DNA of 29,054 nucleotides. It comes from Bacillota bacterium. GTDB lineage: Bacteria > Bacillota > Clostridia > Acetivibrionales > DTU013. Of the stretch, positions 15,725 through 23,037 are shown piece after piece. The number at the start of each line of letters is the position of its first letter. Position 1 is the first letter of the stretch. The position numbers and the translations under genes were made by a program. The stretch lies in the NCBI GenBank assembly GCA_023399355.1, contig JAEWQC010000274.1:1-29054 (forward strand). The letters are read 5' to 3'. The notes beneath the pieces were generated by a model. It searched no databases. It was given only the letters and a program-made list of their open reading frames with translations, and was not told the DNA's origin.

Positions 15725-15958
15725 CATCGGCAGGATCAGCAGGTCTTGCGTTTCTGCCGCGATTTTTACGGCATGGGCAGGATCAGACGGTCTTAAGTTT
15801 CAACCGTAATTTTTCCTGTGATGGCAGAATTAGCCGGCCTTACGTTTCTGCCGCGATTTTCAGGCGTCGGCAGGATCAGGCGGTCTTACATTTCTGCCGT
15901 GATCTTTCCTGCATGGGAAGGATCAGACGGCCTTACGTTTCCGCCTTGATCTTTCCGG
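15725..15958. repeat. Five degenerate 47-bp tandem repeats over the regulator's stop codon
   Basis: Five units begin at 15725, 15772, 15819, 15865 and 15912 (period 46-47 bp), and a partial sixth begins at 15959. On the minus strand each unit derives from the 3' end of the adjacent regulator gene: GKI-x-AET, a stop, then GRLILP. Most units also carry a CGGCAG/CTGCCG inverted pair that could form a small hairpin. The unit nearest the gene holds its real last codons and stop. Confidence 0.9.
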
Positions 15959-16898
15959 CGTCGGTGAGGTCGTATCCTCCGATTCCATGCATCTCCATTT
16001 TAAAATCTTCTGATCGGATAATATCAATAATAGCCTTAAAAACTGGCTGATTCCTGGTTTCCTTTTTTATCACAAGATCATATTGTTCTGTCTGGAGCGG
16101 TATAAATTCGACTTCTCTTGCCTTCAAAAACGGCATTTCGAGGCCGATAGCCACGTCGGCATGTCCGCGGACGATTGCGCCTGCCAAGGCCATTGGAGAA
16201 TAGGTTTCATTTTCATAGCCGTTAACCGCGGTTCCCTGCAGTCCCATCTTCTTCAGGTGTTCATCCAGAAGAATCCTTGATCCGCTTCCGGCTTCACGGT
16301 TGATCAGCGTGACCTCTTTGCGCTTTAAATCCTCCCAACCCTTAATTCTCTTGGGATTTCCCCTAAGTACATAGAAGCCTTGAATACGGCGGGCAAGATG
16401 GATGACTGTCGCGGGCGTGCCGGGCAGCATTCTTTCTACGTAGGGGGTATTATATTCATCGGTTTTTCCATCCCAGATATGTGCCGCCGCTACTTGTACC
16501 TCACCCTTATATAAGGAATATAAGGCGCTGTAACTGCTTTCATATGCCCTTAGCGCACGTACTCCGTCGGGGTGGCGGCCAAGATAGCGGCAAAGGGTAT
16601 CCAGCAAAGAGTCCTGACCACAAATGACAAACCCTTTTTCTTCGGAGTTTTTGTCGATATCGCGATTCGAAAGGGCGGGTACTGCATCCGTCTGGACAGG
16701 GGGAGTACTCTGTCCGGTTTTGCCTTTTACGCTTTTGGTCTTGTTCTTGTATTCTTCAACATCTTCATAATCTACACGAACCTTGTTGCCGACCCTGTAT
16801 GCATTCAGATCCTTCCTTTTTATTAATTCATATACGGTACACTTTGAAATTTTTAAAATATCAGCGACTTCCTGAGGAGTTAATGGTGTATTCGCCAT
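15933..16898 (-). CDS. One-component regulator: excisionase-type HTH plus periplasmic-binding-protein-like sensor
   Basis: Of 321 residues, positions 1-55 form a helix-turn-helix of the excisionase/MerR type (PLTPQEVADILKISKCTVYELIKR). A linker follows to about 85, then a PBP-like domain to the end (INREAGSGSRILLDEHL, GHADVAIGLEM). Cytoplasmic regulators with this layout typically sense molybdate, tungstate or similar ligands. The start follows AGGAAGGTGA. It is divergent from the transporter/nitrogenase-like operon at 17601. A motif CCATAC-N7-8-GAAC lies just after its own start site (16953) and after the divergent promoter (17174), so it probably represses itself and that operon. Its 3' end is tandemly duplicated. 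Ligand (Mo, W, V or an organic chelate) is unknown. Confidence 0.85.
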   Translation of the reverse strand: MANTPLTPQEVADILKISKCTVYELIKRKDLNAYRVGNKVRVDYEDVEEYKNKTKSVKGKTGQSTPPVQTDAVPALSNRDIDKNSEEKGFVICGQDSLLDTLCRYLGRHPDGVRALRAYESSYSALYSLYKGEVQVAAAHIWDGKTDEYNTPYVERMLPGTPATVIHLARRIQGFYVLRGNPKRIKGWEDLKRKEVTLINREAGSGSRILLDEHLKKMGLQGTAVNGYENETYSPMALAGAIVRGHADVAIGLEMPFLKAREVEFIPLQTEQYDLVIKKETRNQPVFKAIIDIIRSEDFKMEMHGIGGYDLTDAGKIKAET

Positions 16899-16952
16899 AA
16901 TTTCACCTTCCTGAAATACGAATTGATTTTGTTTATAATTGAATTAATGAAT

Positions 16953-16990
16953 CCATACGATACCGAACAATAACCTATAATAACCAATAA
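16953..16990. promoter_or_regulatory. Candidate operator A
   Basis: CCATACGATACCGAACAATA begins here and is followed by ACC and AACC half-repeats spaced by about 10-11 bp. The pattern recurs at 17174, 26946 and, in part, 26721. It lies just downstream of the predicted start of the leftward regulator transcript, a position suited to autorepression. Assignment to the HTH-PBP regulator is an inference. Confidence 0.5.
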
Positions 16991-17005
16991 AGATTTATTG
17001 AGAGA

Positions 17006-17034
17006 ATTATATCATGCAATCTATTTTAATTCAA
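17006..17034 (-). promoter_or_regulatory. Promoter of the HTH-PBP regulator
   Basis: On the minus strand TTGAAT (17034-17029) and TATAAT (17011-17006) are separated by 17 bp, predicting transcription from about 17000 through operator A into the gene at 16898. Confidence 0.6.
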
Positions 17035-17140
17035 CATGCAATATTGTTTATAAAAATTATAAACAAAGACTAACATACGCCGTTGTACGAAAACTTGATT
17101 AATAAAAGTGAAATTTGAGAAAATAAATATTGCAAAATAC

Positions 17141-17168
17141 TTGACATGAAATAATCCGATGCTATAAT
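17141..17168 (+). promoter_or_regulatory. Promoter of the LplA-type transporter / nitrogenase-like operon
   Basis: Perfect TTGACA (17141-17146) and perfect TATAAT (17163-17168) with a 16-bp spacer. The same promoter, with near-identical flanks (CTTGACATGAAAT), is found at 26914-26941 upstream of the second transporter. Confidence 0.8.
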
Positions 17169-17173
17169 AGTAA

Positions 17174-17203
17174 CCATACAAAAACGAACGAAAACCAACG
17201 ATT
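17174..17203 (+). promoter_or_regulatory. Candidate operator B
   Basis: CCATACAAAAACGAACGAAA followed by ACCAACG, covering the predicted transcription start. It matches the site at 26946 (CCATACAAAAAC) and the site at 16953. Binding here would block transcription of the downstream operon. Confidence 0.55.
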
Positions 17204-17600
17204 ATTGATTGAAAAAATTCCAGAATGTATTATTTACTCGCATTTTGCAATAATCGTAGCAAACTGCCGCTGAAAAAGCCGGAATAACGTGCTTCAGGTT
17301 CTTGTCAATCTCTGTCTGCTTGCGAGAATTGCATGTTCAAGCAATATTTCTTAGTAATACCTCGATGTATTCACATTTTCACGGATAGAACATTTGGCAT
17401 CTTGTTGAAAAATAACGGGGCGAAAGATTTCCCCCACTTCTATAAGCGGCGGGTGCCGGAGCCGATATGTTATTATTCATTCCCTGTAAAAAATCCTTTT
17501 TGACATAGGTGCCTAAGTGGGTCGCGGCTTCAACTTTTTTACAGCGGCAGTCGTTTTGCTATTCATTATCAATAAAATTGATGCATTGGAGGAGAAAGAG
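17204..17600 (+). promoter_or_regulatory. Conserved long leader of the LplA-type transporter operon
   Basis: No gene is apparent in about 400 nt. The part at 17264-17373 is clearly related to 27031-27142: shared blocks include TTCTTGTCAA, TGTCTGCTTGCG, GAATTGCATG, AAGCAATATTTC and ACCTCGATGTATTCA. Two small hairpins are preserved: ATTGC/GCAAT with an 8-nt loop, and AATAC-CTCGAT-GTATT (17356-17371). This looks like a structured regulatory RNA; I do not recognise the class. The remainder (17374-17600) has no clear structure beyond a short GGGG/CCCC pairing. Confidence 0.6.
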
Positions 17601-19340
17601 ATGGATAAACCGATGGGATATAAAAAGAAAGAGAATGTAAAAAATCTACTCAGGATGATGACGGCTGCCATCGTTGCAGTTTCCCTGCTGCTGACCTGTG
17701 CCTGCGGAAAACAGGTCACGGAGGAAAAAGCACCGGAAACAACAGCTGCGGATATTTCAGCCGCAGCAGCGGCCCCGGCTGCGGACACGGATCCCTACGG
17801 TGCCTATGATCCTGCGATTAATGTGGAAATGGTCCACCAGACAGGGGATCAGACGGTAAAATTCAAAGATGGAGATACTTTTGAAAATAATGTTTTCACA
17901 AGGGCGTACAAGGATATGCTCGGCATTAATGTAAATTACCTTTGGGTAGCTTCGGGGGATGACGAGGCCCAGAAAACCAACATCATGATAGCATCGGACT
18001 CCCTTCCGGACATCTTCATGCTGGACAATCTTGTACAGTATGAGCAGCTTGTAAAAGCAGACAGAATTGAGGATCTGACCTCTGTGTTCGACCAATATGC
18101 AACTGATTATACTAAATCAATCTATTCCGGCGAATATTCAAGAGAAATTGACGCTGTAAAGCGCAATGGAAAAATGTATACAATCCCCTGGTTTAACGAC
18201 TACAACGCAATCATTTCCATGGTCTGGATACGATCGGACTGGCTGAAGAACCTGAATCTGCCTGTTCCCAAAACGGGAGAGGAACTGCTGAAAACGGCTG
18301 AAGCCTTTACCTTGCAGGATCCGGATGGAGACGGGAAGGCGGATACCTACGGCATACCTGTGAATAATACAGGTATCGAATCCAGCTACTGGAATGTTTT
18401 TCACAGTTATCCGGATATCTGGATCAAGGATGCGACGGGAAAGCTGTCATATGGGATGTACGGCTCTGACGGACAGGCGGCTGCGACAAGAAAAGGCCTG
18501 CTGACGCTGCAGGAACTATATAAGAAGGGTGTTATCCGCAAGGATTTTGCAACGATGTCGACGGATCAACAGTCGGAAGACATTGTATCAGGGAAATGCG
18601 GAATTCTTTTCGGTACGGCAAGCAGACCGTATTTCGAACTTCAAAACAATACCAAGGCAGATGAAAAAGCGGATTGGGTGCCGATTTCCGTACCCTCCAT
18701 TGACGGGGCGAAACAGACCATATCTGCAAATCCTCTGAATCAATACGGCTTCTATGTGGTAAGGAAGGGGTACGAGCATCCGGAGGCCCTGGTAAAAATG
18801 CTGAATCTGTACAATAAACTGGAAAATGATCCTAAAACCGTGACGCAGGAATATCTGGATACGTATGGGAGCTTTTTCAAAGCGGCGCCGGTGAGACTGT
18901 ATGATCCGCATACCTTCTTCGACGAGTACAATGACATAACCCGGGCTTTGAACAGCGGAGATACCTCCGGCCTCAGCATTACGCTGAAACAGTACTATGA
19001 CAACATCAAGTCCTATATGGACGGGGGAGATAAGAACGCAACCAACAGAGGCAACAAAACCGGGTGGGCGGACATGAAATATTATGGCCCCGGCGGCGCA
19101 TCCTCCGTTGCGGTCGACTACAACAAGAACGGCCTGTATGTTTATGATGAGTATTGGGGTCCTCCAACGAAGACATTTACCAGCAGACAACCCCTGATCG
19201 ACAAAAAGTGGAACCAGATCCTGATGGATATTGTAACAGGTGGCGACGTATCGGCCTTTGACAGCTTTGTAAAGGAGTATGGTCCCATGGGAGGCACTGC
19301 TATTACAAAGGAAGTAAATGAGTGGTACGACGCGCAATAG
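17601..19340 (+). CDS. Lipoprotein binding protein of an LplA/YtcQ-type ABC transporter
   Basis: The 579-residue product has a signal sequence (residues about 13-34) ending in LTCAC, with a lipid-modified Cys at 35 (or 33). The mature part is a family-1 extracellular binding protein (IMIASDSLPDIFMLDNL) with an EF-hand-like Ca site, DPDGDGKADTYG. LplA/YtcQ relatives usually bind oligosaccharides or other large ligands. The start at 17601 follows TTGGAGGAG; the open frame extends to 17517 without support. Two permeases follow with no ATPase, as is normal for this class, which borrows a shared ATPase such as MsmX. The link to two nitrogenase-like proteins and a metal-type regulator makes a sugar substrate doubtful; a metal complex is possible. 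Its stop codon lies within an 11-12-bp repeat array. Confidence 0.88.
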   Translation: MDKPMGYKKKENVKNLLRMMTAAIVAVSLLLTCACGKQVTEEKAPETTAADISAAAAAPAADTDPYGAYDPAINVEMVHQTGDQTVKFKDGDTFENNVFTRAYKDMLGINVNYLWVASGDDEAQKTNIMIASDSLPDIFMLDNLVQYEQLVKADRIEDLTSVFDQYATDYTKSIYSGEYSREIDAVKRNGKMYTIPWFNDYNAIISMVWIRSDWLKNLNLPVPKTGEELLKTAEAFTLQDPDGDGKADTYGIPVNNTGIESSYWNVFHSYPDIWIKDATGKLSYGMYGSDGQAAATRKGLLTLQELYKKGVIRKDFATMSTDQQSEDIVSGKCGILFGTASRPYFELQNNTKADEKADWVPISVPSIDGAKQTISANPLNQYGFYVVRKGYEHPEALVKMLNLYNKLENDPKTVTQEYLDTYGSFFKAAPVRLYDPHTFFDEYNDITRALNSGDTSGLSITLKQYYDNIKSYMDGGDKNATNRGNKTGWADMKYYGPGGASSVAVDYNKNGLYVYDEYWGPPTKTFTSRQPLIDKKWNQILMDIVTGGDVSAFDSFVKEYGPMGGTAITKEVNEWYDAQ

Positions 19341-19502
19341 GATGCGAAACAGGATACGAAACAGGACGAGAACAGGTCGCACAACAGGACGAGAACAGGT
19401 CGCACAATAGGACGGGAATAGGTCGCACAATAGGACGAGAAACAGGTCGCGCAACAGGATACGAAACAGGATGCGAAAAGGATGCGCAATAGGACGCGAA
19501 AT
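19329..19502. repeat. Array of about fourteen 11-12-bp repeats over the binding-protein stop codon
   Basis: Degenerate units of the form AGGAYGCGAAAC / AGGTCGCACAAT run from the last codons of the binding-protein gene (GACGCGCAATAG) to about 19502. A 23-bp higher-order unit (AGGACGAGAAC plus AGGTCGCACAAT) repeats in the middle. The first unit contains the real stop codon, so the array seems to have grown from the gene's 3' end. Confidence 0.9.
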
Positions 19503-19549
19503 CAGGGCTATTGACGGATGACACATCAGCCGTTATGAAGGGAAGTGCA

Positions 19550-19598
19550 GCATGCATGCTCAAAAGAATCGATTCGGGAGACTTTTGAGCATGCGTGC
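19550..19598 (+). other. Intercistronic stem-loop between binding protein and permease
   Basis: Arms of 17 nt (19550-19566 and 19582-19598) pair with one wobble around a 15-nt loop. No T-run follows. Such hairpins between binding-protein and permease genes often protect the upstream mRNA and raise binding-protein expression over the permeases. Confidence 0.7.
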
Positions 19599-19648
19599 CA
19601 TGACTGAAGAGAACGGCATACCTGGCTGTCCGTTCGGGAGGGGATTTT

Positions 19649-20545
19649 ATGGTCAAGGCAAAATTTAAGAGACAGCTGCCCCTGCATTTGATGCTTTTGC
19701 CGGCCATCGTGCTGGTGCTGGTTTACAGTTACGGTCCCATGTTCGGGCTGGTGATGGCATTTCAGAACTTCGATCCTGCAGCAGGCTTCCTGAAATCGCA
19801 GTGGGTCGGTTTTGACAATTACAAATACCTGTTCGGTGTCGGAGATCTGTATCAGGTGGTAGGGAACACTCTGTTTATTTCCATTATGAAAATTGTGTTT
19901 GAGACGCTGACGGCAATTACGATTGCACTGCTTCTTAATGAAATTGCCAGCAAGCTGTTTAAAAGAGTTGTTCAGACGGTAATCTACTTTCCACATTTTT
20001 TATCCTGGATTATTCTCGGCGGAGTCTTCAGGGAAGTGCTTTCCTATGACGGAATTGTCAACAGGGCAATGGCTTTTTTAGGGATGGACCCTGTTCTGTT
20101 TCTGGGGAACAACCGCATCTTCCCTTTCGTTCTTGTAGCCACTCATGTCTGGCAGCAGGCCGGTTTTGGAATCATTGTATATCTGGCTGCGATAGCCGGG
20201 ATAAACCCGAAGCTGTATGAAGCCGCTGCCATGGATGGGGCCGGCAGATGGCGCAGGATGATTCATATCACGCTGCCGGGCATAAAAAGCATTGTCATCC
20301 TGATGGCGACACTGAGCCTGGGAAACGTTCTGGATGCGGGATTCAGCCAGATATATGCGTTATACGGTCCTGCGGTATACAAAAGCGGGGATATCATAGA
20401 TACCTGGGTTTACAGGATGGGGCTGCTGGATGCGCAGTATTCGATTTCGGCAGCAGTGGATATGTTTAAATCTGTTGTCAGCTGTATTCTGGTCACATCG
20501 TCGTATTATCTGGCATATAAGTTTTCGGATTACCGTATTTTCTGA
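19649..20545 (+). CDS. ABC transporter permease, LplB/YteP type
   Basis: The 298-residue membrane protein has about six hydrophobic segments, the first at residues 10-35 (LMLLPAIVLVLVYSYGPMFG). It carries the ATPase-contact motif EAAAMDGAGRWRRMIHITLPG. The opening resembles LplB/YteP permeases, which pair with a YtcP-type permease, and that gene follows 14 bp downstream. The start follows GGGAGGGGA. Confidence 0.9.
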   Translation: MVKAKFKRQLPLHLMLLPAIVLVLVYSYGPMFGLVMAFQNFDPAAGFLKSQWVGFDNYKYLFGVGDLYQVVGNTLFISIMKIVFETLTAITIALLLNEIASKLFKRVVQTVIYFPHFLSWIILGGVFREVLSYDGIVNRAMAFLGMDPVLFLGNNRIFPFVLVATHVWQQAGFGIIVYLAAIAGINPKLYEAAAMDGAGRWRRMIHITLPGIKSIVILMATLSLGNVLDAGFSQIYALYGPAVYKSGDIIDTWVYRMGLLDAQYSISAAVDMFKSVVSCILVTSSYYLAYKFSDYRIF

Positions 20546-20559
20546 AGGAGGCGGGTAAA

Positions 20560-21447
20560 ATGATTGAGGACAGTACTTTGGGAAGAAAGATATTCGTGAT
20601 ATTGAATGTAGCTTTTATGCTCCTGTTTACCATGCTTTGCCTGATTCCCCTGATAAATATCCTTGCGCTATCTTTCAGCGGCAGTTCTGCTGCCGGTTCG
20701 GGTATTGTGAAGCTGCTGCCCGTGGATTTTACACTGAAAGCTTATGAATTTGTCATGGATAACGGGCATTTCTGGAATTCCTTTCGGGTTTCATTTGAAA
20801 GAGTTGCCATAGGCTTGCCGGCGGAGCTTTTCCTGACTGTGATCACAGCTTATCCACTTTCCCGAGGGAAGAGAGAATTCGGGTTCAGAACCTTTTATGT
20901 CTGGTTTCTGTTTCTTTCCGTACTGTTCAGCGGAGGAATCATCTCTACGTATATGGTGGTGAAATACACCGGAATCATGAATTCCATGGCGGCGTTGATC
21001 CTTCCGGGTGTCGTCAATGTATTCAATATCATATTGATGATCAACTTTTTCCGAGATCTTCCCAAGGAAATGGAAGAGGCTGCTTTTATAGACGGGGCCG
21101 GGCACCTGACCCTGCTGCGCCATGTTCTCATACCTGTATCGCTTCCTTCCATTGCGACCATAACGGTGTTTATACTGGTGAAACACTGGAACTCCTGGTT
21201 TGATGGCATGATATACATGAACGGGGTTTCGAAATATCCGCTGCAGACGTATCTTCAGTCCCTGGTCATTCAAAGGGATACGAACCTGATGATGACGAAA
21301 GAGGAGGCGGAACTGCTGGCGCTGATATCGGAGAAGACGACAAAATCCGCTCAGGTCTTTCTGGCGACCCTTCCCATATTTGCAGTATATCCGTTTCTGC
21401 AGAGATACTTTATTACCGGCCTGGTATTGGGAAGCATAAAGGGATGA
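20560..21447 (+). CDS. ABC transporter permease, LplC/YtcP type
   Basis: The 295-residue second permease has the contact motif EEAAFIDGAGHLTLLRHVLIPVSLP and typical membrane segments (VAFMLLFTMLCLIPLINILA near the N-terminus). AAGGAGGCGG precedes the ATG. It forms the channel with the LplB-type subunit. The nitrogenase-like gene starts 78 bp later on the same strand and is probably in the same transcript. Confidence 0.9.
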   Translation: MIEDSTLGRKIFVILNVAFMLLFTMLCLIPLINILALSFSGSSAAGSGIVKLLPVDFTLKAYEFVMDNGHFWNSFRVSFERVAIGLPAELFLTVITAYPLSRGKREFGFRTFYVWFLFLSVLFSGGIISTYMVVKYTGIMNSMAALILPGVVNVFNIILMINFFRDLPKEMEEAAFIDGAGHLTLLRHVLIPVSLPSIATITVFILVKHWNSWFDGMIYMNGVSKYPLQTYLQSLVIQRDTNLMMTKEEAELLALISEKTTKSAQVFLATLPIFAVYPFLQRYFITGLVLGSIKG

Positions 21448-21525
21448 GATTTCGCCGGATGCCTGCGGGGAGGCGGAGGGCCTGCGTAAAGGACGGACGA
21501 TGGAACGGGAGGGGGGCGGAAATCC

Positions 21526-23037
21526 GTGAGCAACAGTTTAAAAGAGTATTATAAAGCCTTGTGCTATTGCGGGATATATATGTCTCCGCACCGTTACGGA
21601 TACAGCGGAAAGCTTGCCGGTGCTGTCTATGCCATGGGGGAGATCAGAGACGCGGTTCCGGTTATCCATGGCTCTGCGGGCTGTGGATTCCATTACAGAT
21701 ATGTCTGCAGACGCGACTATCTTCCGGCATACAATGTTCAATGTACAAATCTGGAAGAAAAAGATATCATTTTTGGGGGAAGCGACAAACTTCGGGCCAC
21801 AATTCTTGAAACCGCACGGCGGTCGGCTCCGGCTATGATTGCGGTCATTCCTGCCGTGTCTGTCGACATGATTCACGATGAAATGGAAAATGTACTGGAC
21901 AGTTTAAGAAACAAGGTCAATTGCAGGCTGATATCGGTGAAGTCGGAAAAGTTCTCCCATGTGGATAAACGGGATCGAAAAAATCTGATGGAGCAGCGGG
22001 CGAAAAACTGGAACAATTACGACTTCAAGGATGATTTTGATTTCAAGGGCTGCGGATTTGTAGAAGTGATGAAGACAATGGTGGAACAGGTTATGGAACG
22101 GCAGGATGTGGAAAAAAACTCAGTTAACATCTGCGGATTGGCGTGGGGGACGGCCGGAAGCACAATTGCCGGTGGAATGGCAAAAGAATTGAAGGAATTG
22201 GGGGTACGCGTGAATGCTTATCTTCCAAATTGCACGGTCAAAGAGATCGTGGAAGCACCCAGGGCAGAACTCAATATCATCACCAGAAGGAAAAAATGGG
22301 CGGAACGGATGGAAGACATGTTTGGTACGGCTTATTTTCACATGAATTCCTTTGATTTCTACAGAGGGCCCGAAGGGATTGAGCGCCTCTATCTGAAAAT
22401 ATCAGAGAGGCTGGGAATACAACGCGGTGCCTCAAAATTGCTGTCGGAGAAAAAATACAGGACGCTGGAACTGTTAAAACCGGTGAAGGAATATTTGAAA
22501 AGGTTTCGCTTTGCACTTTATACATCCTCTTATAACGATGTACCTTACAGCATTGAAATGTACGAAGAGGATTTTGGCATACCTTTGATGTATGTATGTG
22601 TGGAGATGAGGAGCGAACGCCTGAGCCTTGACAAAATATCGGAAGAAAATGCTGCAATGCTGGTGGAAAACATGCGGGAGTCCCTTGCGAAAACGGGCAG
22701 CAAGGCACAGCTGCTTGTCAATGCCTCGTCTGACATATTGGAAGAAGCCTTTGCCGGAGTGGACTATGTCCTGGGCGGAGGAGAGCTTGAGTTCAAACCC
22801 AAAGGAATCAGGGTTGTTCAGGATATTGGAAATGTCTTGCCTGTGGATTTCGAGGGATTCGGAAATGCGGTGACCAATCTGGCACAAAGGATCGAAAAAG
22901 CACCGGTTCACAGTAGTTTAATTATTGACAAATTTCAATATCAACCCGGATATTATCCGATGCTGGACAACGCGAACATGAAAGCATCTCAGAATATGTG
23001 GGAGAAAATGTGGGTGCAGAGGGGGTGTGAATCATGA
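21526..23037 (+). CDS. Nitrogenase component-1-like protein (D/E-like) of unknown function
   Basis: The 503-residue protein has the nitrogenase component-1 fold: HGSAGCGFHY at residues 48-57 matches HGPxGC of NifD, and VNICGLAWGTAGS, VRVNAYLPNCTVKEI and YVLGGGELEF mark later domains. Of the three cluster cysteines, equivalents of the first (Cys13 or Cys15) and second (Cys53) are present, but the third motif (TTCxxxIIGDD in NifD) reads PAVSVDMIHDE, with no Cys. Ligands for a NifD-type cofactor (Cys257 and His423 equivalents) are also not visible. It is thus unlikely to be a nitrogenase; reductase, scaffold or metal-chaperone roles are open. The start is GTG after GGAGGGGGG. It overlaps the next gene by 4 bp. 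Confidence 0.85.
   Translation: MSNSLKEYYKALCYCGIYMSPHRYGYSGKLAGAVYAMGEIRDAVPVIHGSAGCGFHYRYVCRRDYLPAYNVQCTNLEEKDIIFGGSDKLRATILETARRSAPAMIAVIPAVSVDMIHDEMENVLDSLRNKVNCRLISVKSEKFSHVDKRDRKNLMEQRAKNWNNYDFKDDFDFKGCGFVEVMKTMVEQVMERQDVEKNSVNICGLAWGTAGSTIAGGMAKELKELGVRVNAYLPNCTVKEIVEAPRAELNIITRRKKWAERMEDMFGTAYFHMNSFDFYRGPEGIERLYLKISERLGIQRGASKLLSEKKYRTLELLKPVKEYLKRFRFALYTSSYNDVPYSIEMYEEDFGIPLMYVCVEMRSERLSLDKISEENAAMLVENMRESLAKTGSKAQLLVNASSDILEEAFAGVDYVLGGGELEFKPKGIRVVQDIGNVLPVDFEGFGNAVTNLAQRIEKAPVHSSLIIDKFQYQPGYYPMLDNANMKASQNMWEKMWVQRGCES

Noticed and set aside
15725..15958. CRISPR or REP array downstream of the radical SAM gene
   Set aside because: Units are head-to-tail without spacers and clearly derive from the 3' end of the adjacent regulator gene.
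18588..19526. 312-residue minus-strand ORF opposite the LplA-type gene
   Set aside because: It is an antisense shadow; its Arg/Pro/Val-rich repeats come from the tandem array, and there is no ribosome site.
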